Shown here in pieces: positions 6,634 through 12,767 of a DNA stretch of 14,286 nt. Positions within the stretch are counted from its first letter, which is position 1, and the number at the start of each line of letters is the position of its first letter. The DNA is taken from contig SCTL01000832.1 in the NCBI GenBank assembly GCA_004297495.1, positions 1 to 14,286 on the forward strand, in the 5' to 3' direction. Both the position numbers and the translations under genes were made by a program. The notes beneath the pieces are model-generated. The model searched no databases, was not told the DNA's origin, and saw only the letters and a program-made list of their open reading frames with translations. Source of the stretch: Verrucomicrobiota bacterium (lineage in GTDB: Bacteria > Verrucomicrobiota > Verrucomicrobiia > Limisphaerales > JADLHS01).

Positions 6634-7789
6634 CGCAACCCCGTTCGCCGACCTCAGCGCCTTGGCCACGCATCTGCGTCAGGAGTTGCAGACCAAAAAG
6701 TTCATTCTGCTCTACGCCTACAACGGCACGGGCAAGACCCGCCTTTCCACCGCGTTCAAGGACCTCGGCAAGAACGGCGACGAGCGCGACACACTCTATT
6801 TCAACGCCTTCACCGAAGACCTGTTTTCGTGGGACAACGACCTCAAGAATGACCGTGAGCGGGTTCTGACAATTAACAAGGATTCGCGGTTCTTTGCCGG
6901 GTTGAAAGAACTGGAAATGGATAATCGCATTCGTCCATTACTGAACCGGTATGCCGATTTCGATTTCCGGATTGATACCGACGAGTGGGAAGTGAGCTTC
7001 TCCCGCGAGGTGCAGAACGGGGATAAGCTCGAAACGGTCGATGACATCAAGATTTCACGCGGCGAGGAGAACATTTTCATCTGGTGCTTCTTTCTCGCCA
7101 TCGTGCAGCTCGCGCTCGATGGAGCTAAGGCTTATGAGTGGGTCAAATATATTTACATTGATGATCCGATTTCATCGCTCGATGAGCACAACGCCATCGC
7201 AGTCGGCCATCATCTGGCACAGTTCATCGGGAGGAAAGACCACTCGATTAAATTCGTGCTGTCCTCCCACCACTCTCTGTTCTTCAATGTGCTGTGGAAT
7301 GAGCTTCGGGAAATCGACAAGAAGGGCTTCGCCCCCCACTTTTTAGCACGCTCCAAAAAAACCGGAGAATTCACTCTGGTCTATACCGGAGATACGCCAT
7401 TCTTTCATCACTTGGCTTTGCTTCAGGAGATCTGCGAAGCGCGAAACGCGGACGAGCTATGCACACACCATTTTAATGCTCTTCGCGGCCTTCTCGAGAA
7501 AGCGTCAACTTTTCACGGCCACCAAAAATTCTCTGTGTGTATCAAGAAAACCGAGGATGATCCGGACGAAACCCTTTTCGGGCGAACACTCAATATTTTG
7601 AGCCACGGGAATTATTCCTACTACGAACCGACAAAGATGCTTCCCGAGACGAAGGAGACTTTTGAGAAGGTCTTCGATGATTTCCTCGATTTTTATCCGT
7701 TCAATAAAGCACTGCTGAGCGAAGCCCCCGCAGCAGTCGCCGCACCCGCCGCTACGCCGGTGGCTGCATCAGCCAAAACCGAATCATGA
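6629..7789 (+). CDS. prrC: PrrC-like anticodon nuclease (ABC-ATPase plus ACNase domain)
   Basis: 386 residues, close to E. coli PrrC (about 396). The N-terminal ABC-type ATPase is complete: Walker A YNGTGKTRLS (31-40), the PrrC-typical stretch FNAFTEDLFSWDND (58-71), signature SRGEENIF (143-150), Walker B YIYIDDP (174-180), D-loop SSLDE (182-186) and H-loop SSHHS (212-216). The C-terminal part keeps the pattern of the anticodon-nuclease triad: Arg286 and Glu290 in ALRGLLEKAS, four residues apart as in E. coli PrrC (R320/E324), and His326 in LNILSHGNY matching H356. In E. coli, PrrC is kept silent by its type Ic partner EcoprrI and, when a phage peptide disables restriction, cuts tRNA-Lys at the wobble base. 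The operon context here suggests the same guard role; tRNA specificity is unknown. Residues 364-386 are an Ala/Pro-rich tail. ATGA overlaps join it to hsdS2 and hsdM. Confidence 0.9.
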   Translation: MSATPFADLSALATHLRQELQTKKFILLYAYNGTGKTRLSTAFKDLGKNGDERDTLYFNAFTEDLFSWDNDLKNDRERVLTINKDSRFFAGLKELEMDNRIRPLLNRYADFDFRIDTDEWEVSFSREVQNGDKLETVDDIKISRGEENIFIWCFFLAIVQLALDGAKAYEWVKYIYIDDPISSLDEHNAIAVGHHLAQFIGRKDHSIKFVLSSHHSLFFNVLWNELREIDKKGFAPHFLARSKKTGEFTLVYTGDTPFFHHLALLQEICEARNADELCTHHFNALRGLLEKASTFHGHQKFSVCIKKTEDDPDETLFGRTLNILSHGNYSYYEPTKMLPETKETFEKVFDDFLDFYPFNKALLSEAPAAVAAPAATPVAASAKTES

Positions 7790-9426
7790 CCGACCAAAAC
7801 AAAACCCAATTGGGCAAGACCCTGTGGAACATCGCCGACCAACTCCGTGGAGCGATGAACGCGGACGACTTCCGCGACTACATGCTGGCCTTCCTCTTTC
7901 TGCGCTATCTCTCCGACAATTACGAAGTCGCCGCCTGTCGCGAACTGGGACCGGATTACCCCAAACTTCCCGCCGACGATAATCGCGTGCCGCTGGCACT
8001 GTGGTATGCCAACAATCCCGGCGACGTGGTGGAGTTCGAGAAGCAGATGCGGCGTAAGGTGCATTACGTCATCAAGCCGGATCATCTCTGGGCCAGCATC
8101 GCGAACCTGGCGCGAACGCAGAGCGGGGAGTTGCTCGAAACCTTGCGAGACGGTTTCAAATATATCGAAAACGAGTCCTTCCAAAGCACTTTCCAAGGCC
8201 TATTCTCCGAGATTAATCTCGGCTCAGAAAAACTCGGCAAGACGCACGCCGATAAAAACAAGAAGCTCTGCGACATCATCAAAGAAATCGCCAAAGGGCT
8301 GGCTGAATTCTCCACCGATATTGATGCGCTGGGTGATGCTTACGAATATCTGATCGGCCAGTTCGCCGCCGGCTCCGGCAAGAAAGCGGGCGAGTTTTAC
8401 ACGCCGCAGCAGATTTCCAGCATCCTCTCCGGCATTGTGACGCTCGACAGTCAAGAGCCTGCCACCGGGCCGGTGAAGCAACTCGGCAGCATCCTCGATT
8501 TCGCCTGCGGTTCCGGCTCGCTGTTGCTCAACATCCGGCACCGATTGCAGGAGCAAGGCGGCAGGATCGGCAAAATCTACGGCCAGGAAAAGAACATCAC
8601 CACCTACAACCTTGCGCGCATGAACATGCTGCTTCACGGGGTGAAGGACACGGAGTTCGAAATCTATCACGGCGACACCCTGACCAACGACTGGGATTTC
8701 CTACGCGAGACCAACCCCGCAAAGATGCCGAAGTTCGACGCCGTCGTCGCCAATCCGCCATTCAGTTACCGCTGGGAGCCCAAGGACGACATGGGCGATG
8801 ATGTTCGTTTCAAAAACCACGGCTTAGCGCCCAAATCCGCCGCCGACTTCGCCTTCCTCCTGCATGGCTTCCACTTCCTCAAGGATCAGGGCGTCATGGC
8901 CATCATCCTGCCCCACGGCGTGCTTTTCCGTGGCGGAGCAGAAGAACGCATCCGCAAAAAGCTGCTCCAGGATGGCCACATTGATACCGTCATCGGCCTG
9001 CCCGCGAACCTTTTCTATTCCACGGGAATTCCCGTCTGCATCCTCGTGCTGAAGAAGTGCAAGAAGCCGGACGACGTGCTGTTCATCAACGCCGCCGAAC
9101 ACTTCGAGAAAGGCAAACGCCAGAACTTTCTCAGCGACGAGCATATCGAAAAGATCGTCGAAACCTACAAGCTCCGGAAAGAAGATGAGCGCTACTCAAA
9201 GCGCGTCTCGATGGAGCTAATCGCCGAGGAAGGTTACAACCTCAATATTTCCCGCTACATCAGTACAGCCGTGCAGGAAGCGGAGATCGACCTGGCGGCG
9301 ACTCATGAACAGTTGGTAGAAATCGAAAACGATATCCAGAAAGCAACGGCTAGACACAATGAATTCCTTAAACAGCTTGGCATATCCCCGCTGCCATCGC
9401 CCGATTCTAATTCGTCGCGAGAGTAG
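7786..9426 (+). CDS. hsdM: Type I restriction-modification system methyltransferase subunit HsdM
   Basis: 546 residues, full length. The N-terminal helical domain starts KTLWNIADQLRGAMNADDFRDYML (11-34), characteristic of HsdM. The catalytic domain carries GEFYTP (202-207), the SAM-binding motif I DFACGSGS (238-245), and motif IV NPPF (323-326) typical of N6-adenine gamma-type enzymes. The C-terminus ends with a helical segment (about 500-535) that would pack on HsdS. It transfers a methyl group from SAM to adenine in each half-site and, with HsdS and HsdR, forms the restriction complex. It is the last R-M gene, overlapping prrC by ATGA. Its N-terminus is of a different type from the remnant at 1038-1121, so the two come from different hsdM lineages. 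Nothing is truncated; it should serve both HsdS proteins. Confidence 0.97.
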   Translation: MTDQNKTQLGKTLWNIADQLRGAMNADDFRDYMLAFLFLRYLSDNYEVAACRELGPDYPKLPADDNRVPLALWYANNPGDVVEFEKQMRRKVHYVIKPDHLWASIANLARTQSGELLETLRDGFKYIENESFQSTFQGLFSEINLGSEKLGKTHADKNKKLCDIIKEIAKGLAEFSTDIDALGDAYEYLIGQFAAGSGKKAGEFYTPQQISSILSGIVTLDSQEPATGPVKQLGSILDFACGSGSLLLNIRHRLQEQGGRIGKIYGQEKNITTYNLARMNMLLHGVKDTEFEIYHGDTLTNDWDFLRETNPAKMPKFDAVVANPPFSYRWEPKDDMGDDVRFKNHGLAPKSAADFAFLLHGFHFLKDQGVMAIILPHGVLFRGGAEERIRKKLLQDGHIDTVIGLPANLFYSTGIPVCILVLKKCKKPDDVLFINAAEHFEKGKRQNFLSDEHIEKIVETYKLRKEDERYSKRVSMELIAEEGYNLNISRYISTAVQEAEIDLAATHEQLVEIENDIQKATARHNEFLKQLGISPLPSPDSNSSRE

Positions 9427-9456
9427 GAGTAGCCTTTCCTCGGCCAACTCAACAAT

Positions 9457-10398
9457 ATGAGTGAGTATTTCACAGTTGATGGCGGCTTGATCGCTGCTGA
9501 AGGCCGTTTGCATCCCGGCGGTGTCTATGGAACGGGCAGAGCCGAATTACCCATGTTGATTGTCTCACTCGATTTCCTCCTCCACGGCCCGCGACAATCG
9601 GGAAGGTGTTATGATTTTCGCGAACTCCGTTGTCGCCTGTCTCCTTTCGATACCGCGCATATTGCCGCCAGTCTTCCCACGTATCTGCGCGAGCGTGTCA
9701 CCTCTGGTAAGGAAGTGAATGGCCGTTCCGTGCAGTTGGAAATCCCAATGGATCGCACGCGTCTGGCGTTGATCAACCGCCTTCGCAATGGAGGCGACGT
9801 GACACTGCGTTTCGATTTGGAGTTGTTGGTTGATGAGCTTGTTGAGGTGGCCCGTGTGCCGGACACTTTGCGCCCGTCCGTTTGGGGACTGGTTGAGCGC
9901 CATCACACGCAAGGCAAGTTGACGGCGACCATTCCGCGCTCCACTTGGTTGGAGCAGGTGTTGCCGGGCACTGAATTCGCCAAAGTCCACATTGTAGAGC
10001 TCCCCGCCATCCCCATTGACACTTGTTCAGACTTGAAGGTCTCCTTTGACGCGCTCCAGCAGGCTGTAAAGCTAGAGGGGATGGATTTCCACAACGAGGC
10101 TGTAGCTCAGTGCCGTATCGCTCTCGAACCTTTCTTTGAAACGGTGCAAGTACCGGACGGCTCCGGCGGCACAAAACCGCGACGCGTATTGAAGGCCGCC
10201 TGGCAAACTCGCCTCGGTCAGCGCACTTATGATTGGTTGAGTGGGTCATTTCTCGCGGTTAACCAGGCCACCAACCAACCGCACCATCCCTCCTCCTCCG
10301 GTTTCGATCAGATGGAGGCGCAAATGTTGTTGATGATCACCACCGCCCTTGTCTCTTACGCCGTGAAGACGCAACCATCCACCCCACCGTCATCATGA
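9457..10398 (+). CDS. Protein of unknown function, coupled to the downstream nuclease-like gene
   Basis: 313 residues, no family recognised with confidence. Residues 1-175 look beta-rich with alternating hydrophobics and end in IPRSTWLEQVLPG (159-171) and HIVELPAIPI. From about 195 the protein is helical: FDALQQAVKLEGMDFHNEAVAQCRIALEPFFE, which has the 'A..l..G.y.eAva.cR.aLE' style of HEPN-like or other helical-bundle domains. The last part (NQATNQPHHPSSSGFDQMEAQMLLMITTALVSYAVK) is again helical with a His pair before it. No signal peptide or membrane span, so cytosolic. It starts 30 nt after hsdM without a good Shine-Dalgarno and ends in ATGA with the next gene, so the two are probably made together. 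A defence role is suggested by place and by the nuclease-like partner, not by sequence. Confidence 0.75.
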   Translation: MSEYFTVDGGLIAAEGRLHPGGVYGTGRAELPMLIVSLDFLLHGPRQSGRCYDFRELRCRLSPFDTAHIAASLPTYLRERVTSGKEVNGRSVQLEIPMDRTRLALINRLRNGGDVTLRFDLELLVDELVEVARVPDTLRPSVWGLVERHHTQGKLTATIPRSTWLEQVLPGTEFAKVHIVELPAIPIDTCSDLKVSFDALQQAVKLEGMDFHNEAVAQCRIALEPFFETVQVPDGSGGTKPRRVLKAAWQTRLGQRTYDWLSGSFLAVNQATNQPHHPSSSGFDQMEAQMLLMITTALVSYAVKTQPSTPPSS

Positions 10399-11489
10399 AC
10401 CAAGACCGCCTTCGCAAGCACGTTGCTGACTATCTGGCCCACCTGAAGGCCACGCCGGAAAAGTTTGCCACCGAGTTACAAGAGCGCACTGACCGCTCGG
10501 CTTACTACCGGTCATGGTCCGCTGCGAAGCTCGCCAAGATGAGCAAAGACGATCTCACAGAATACTTCTCCAAGTTGTGGGCCATGCGCATCTGGGGCAA
10601 CAAACAGTACGTCGTGGACCAGCTAATCGCTGACAACACCTTGCCGTCACTCGTAGAACACCTGGCCGAACTCGTTTGGTCTTCCGCGTCACTGGAAAAG
10701 CGGTGGGATCATTTTCGCAAGCACGTCAAGGGCGTTGGCCCGGCCATGATGAGCGAAATTCTGTGCCATGTGCATCCCGACACCTGCATGTTGTGGAATC
10801 GGCGCGCTTACGTCGGCTTAAATTACCTCGGTGTTGCAGACCTCCCTCGCCACAACTACCAGCTCACCGGCAAGGTTTACGCGCACCTCTGTTCCGTGAC
10901 GGAATCCATCGCGCAGGACATGCGCGCGCTGGATGCTAAGCAGGCGAACCTGCTCACCGTGGACTACTTCATTTGGGAGGAATTACAGGTCGAAGAAAAC
11001 CTCTCGCAAATTCACAAGCCCAAAGTCGCCGCGCCCGCTGCCGTCCCGGTGGAGAAAGTGGATGCGGTGACATCCGCATTCATCCATGACGAAGTTCGGG
11101 ACAAGATTGTGGACATCGGTCGCTGGCTCGGGCTCCAAGCCGACAAGGAAAAGAAAGTTGCCGACGGCGCAAAGGTTGACGCCATTTGGGAAGTGACAAT
11201 CGGCAACATGGGCCGCGTGATTTACGTCTTCGAGGTTCAGACCAAAGGCTCGGTAGACAGCCTGTTGATGAACCTCCTCAAATCACTCAACAATCCTGCT
11301 GTGCAGGGAGTGGTTGCCGTTTCTGACGCGGCCCAAATCACCAAAATAAGAACCGAAGCCGCCGGACTTCCCAACCTCAAAGACAAGCTTAAATGCTGGG
11401 ACTACATTCAGGTCCTTGAAGTCCACGAGGCCCTCGAATCGGTGAACGAAGCCATCAACAGCCTCGACCTTGTGCCGCAGGCTTTTTGA
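10395..11489 (+). CDS. Helix-hairpin-helix protein with a C-terminal PD-(D/E)xK-like nuclease domain
   Basis: 364 residues. The N-terminal helical domain (1-205) contains a helix-hairpin-helix-like motif VKGVGPAMMSEIL (111-123) followed by HPDTCMLWNRRAYVGLNYLG (127-146), an arrangement seen in DNA-glycosylase-like and related DNA-binding folds. A short Ala/Pro linker (about 210-222, KVAAPAAVPV) leads to a C-terminal domain (226-364) with the look of a restriction-endonuclease fold: a helix with Glu233, then Asp262 in VDAIWEV, then YVFEVQTKGS with Glu280-x-Gln282, and a helix SVDSLLMNLLKSL. The classic Lys of (D/E)xK is Gln here, with Lys284 two residues on, so activity is uncertain. It is overlapped by the preceding gene (ATGA) and is the last member of the R-M-linked run. 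Likely a DNA-acting accessory defence protein; the substrate is unknown. Confidence 0.75.
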   Translation: MNQDRLRKHVADYLAHLKATPEKFATELQERTDRSAYYRSWSAAKLAKMSKDDLTEYFSKLWAMRIWGNKQYVVDQLIADNTLPSLVEHLAELVWSSASLEKRWDHFRKHVKGVGPAMMSEILCHVHPDTCMLWNRRAYVGLNYLGVADLPRHNYQLTGKVYAHLCSVTESIAQDMRALDAKQANLLTVDYFIWEELQVEENLSQIHKPKVAAPAAVPVEKVDAVTSAFIHDEVRDKIVDIGRWLGLQADKEKKVADGAKVDAIWEVTIGNMGRVIYVFEVQTKGSVDSLLMNLLKSLNNPAVQGVVAVSDAAQITKIRTEAAGLPNLKDKLKCWDYIQVLEVHEALESVNEAINSLDLVPQAF

Positions 11490-11639
11490 TTATGCCGCCA
11501 TGAAACCTGCCGTCATGCGCAAACCCTCGGAAACGGCACGACGAGCCATGTATCAGCCAACCGGGCCTTTTCGACTTTGCGCACTTCGACTGATTGGCTA
11601 TAACCACTCCGAACTGCGGGAAATTCAAACGAGTTCATC
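11490..11639. other. Intergenic gap between the R-M-linked genes and the lipoprotein gene
   Basis: 150 bases. It marks the end of the coupled gene run. It contains a sigma70-like promoter candidate (11577-11604) and is spanned by a possible 47-codon ORF (11500-11643). No convincing terminator, tRNA or attachment repeat was seen. Confidence 0.5.
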
Positions 11640-11643
11640 ATGA
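11500..11643 (+). CDS. Possible 47-codon small ORF with an ATGA junction to the lipoprotein gene
   Basis: ATG 11500 opens a frame that stops at TGA 11641-11643, overlapping the ATG at 11640 in the same ATGA arrangement used throughout the R-M operon. The peptide is basic at the N-terminus (MKPAVMRKPSETARRAMYQP) and has no domain I recognise. No Shine-Dalgarno precedes it. The promoter candidate lies inside it, and the two explanations for this stretch compete. The overlap could be chance. Confidence 0.2.
   Translation: MKPAVMRKPSETARRAMYQPTGPFRLCALRLIGYNHSELREIQTSSS
11577..11604 (+). promoter_or_regulatory. Sigma70-like promoter candidate for the lipoprotein gene
   Basis: TTGCGC at 11577-11582 and TATAAC at 11599-11604 with a 16-bp spacer, 35 bases before the ATG at 11640. 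The -10 matches the consensus at 5 of 6 positions; the -35 matches only TTG. The Shine-Dalgarno before 11640 is weak (GAG, 6 nt upstream). Confidence 0.35.
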
Positions 11644-12764
11644 AATCCAAACTGCTTGCAGCCATCGTCGTGCTGCTCTTCGTCGCGTGTTTGTTCCAAG
11701 CGTGTAACCGTCCGTCACAAAATCAGGAATTCCGAATCGGCGCGGTGCTGCCGCTAACAGGGCCTGGAGCTCCATTTGGTGAATCTTCGAAGAATGCATT
11801 AATACTTGCACAGGAAGAGTTGAGCGCCCATTCCACAAATTCTCCTGTGCGGGTGCTGATCGAGGACGGAATGACCGATGCAAGATCGTCCGTGTCTGCA
11901 TTCAACCATCTCCTTGATGTGGAGCGCTGCCGCGTATTTATCACTAGTGTCAGCAGTGTATCCCTTGCGCTGGCGCCACTGGCAGATCAGAAGTCAGTCC
12001 TATTATTCGCCAATGCCTCTCATCCAGACATCACCAAGGATCACAAATTTGTTTTGCGCTACTCAAACATTGCAAGCCAAGAGGCGGGCACAATGATAGA
12101 CTTTATAAAAGGCCAGCAGCCGCCTTGGTCGAACATCTATCTGATTGCATTGAACGACGACTACGGTCGGGCCTACGCCCAGCAGATTGCCGTGTTGGTT
12201 GGGCAGCAAGCCGAGTTTGTGGTCAAAGGCGAGGAGTTTTACGACAGAAATACAACCGACTTTCGGACGATTGCATCCAAAGCGATAGCTGCAAACCCAG
12301 ACGCGATTGTTCTTGTTGGTTTCGGAAGATCAATGGGACTTTGCATACGCCAATTGCGTGAACTAGGCTATCAACGTCCCTTCGTCGCAAGTCTCGGTTT
12401 TGTCTTAAACAACGATGCTGTCGTGGCGGCTGGAGATGCCGCCAAAGGCGGCTTCTTTCTCAACTTCGCGTTCGTTACACAGCCGGGGGCAAAGGAATTT
12501 CGCCGCAGATACCAGGATCGGTTTGGCAGTGATCCGTCCCCGAACGCGGTAATTGACTACGGCACACTTTATCTCTTGGCCAAAGGCATAAATGCTGTCG
12601 GGAACGATCCGGAGAAGTTAGCGAATTACTTCCGGACACTGGGGAAAGCTCAACTGCCAACAGGCGAAGTCTCGATTTCAGCAAGCGGTGACATCACAGC
12701 ACCTGTCATAGTGACCCCAATTTCCCCCTTTGGAACTGTCAACCTGTGGGATGCTGCACCATGA
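11640..12764 (+). CDS. Lipoprotein with type 1 periplasmic-binding fold (LivK/branched-chain amino acid-binding-like)
   Basis: 374 residues. The start MKSKLLAAIVVLLFVACLFQ gives a positively charged n-region and a hydrophobic core, then Cys22 (FQAC, with Cys17 as an alternative), consistent with a lipoprotein signal. The mature part opens with FRIGAVLPLTGPGAPFGESSKNAL (31 onward), the hallmark of the Peripla_BP_6 family that binds amino acids and other small ligands, and continues with LNDDYGRAYAQ (171-181) and NTTDFRTIASKAIAANPDAIVLVG (204-227), which form the second lobe. Length fits the family. No ABC permease or ATPase gene sits beside it, so uptake is not supported locally. Its only close partner is the AAA+ ATPase gene 3 nt downstream, suggesting a ligand-sensing role. 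The ligand cannot be told from sequence. Base composition looks lower in GC than in the R-M genes. Confidence 0.88.
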   Translation: MKSKLLAAIVVLLFVACLFQACNRPSQNQEFRIGAVLPLTGPGAPFGESSKNALILAQEELSAHSTNSPVRVLIEDGMTDARSSVSAFNHLLDVERCRVFITSVSSVSLALAPLADQKSVLLFANASHPDITKDHKFVLRYSNIASQEAGTMIDFIKGQQPPWSNIYLIALNDDYGRAYAQQIAVLVGQQAEFVVKGEEFYDRNTTDFRTIASKAIAANPDAIVLVGFGRSMGLCIRQLRELGYQRPFVASLGFVLNNDAVVAAGDAAKGGFFLNFAFVTQPGAKEFRRRYQDRFGSDPSPNAVIDYGTLYLLAKGINAVGNDPEKLANYFRTLGKAQLPTGEVSISASGDITAPVIVTPISPFGTVNLWDAAP

Positions 12765-12767
12765 CCT

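Noticed and set aside
5925..6638. Minus-strand ORF of 237 codons antisense to hsdS2
   Set aside because: Antisense of the conserved hsdS repeats. Its internal repetition only reflects the hsdS repeat structure.
7727..7786. Frameshift or fusion scar in the Ala/Pro-rich tail of PrrC
   Set aside because: The tail is in frame, ends in a normal ATGA overlap with hsdM, and a similar Ala/Pro stretch occurs as a linker in the 10395 protein, so it looks like a host-style linker rather than damage.
11460..11487. Possible intrinsic terminator: AGCCT/AGGCT arms followed by a T run
   Set aside because: Only a 5-bp stem with a 14-nt loop, lying inside the end of the 10395 gene; too weak to call.
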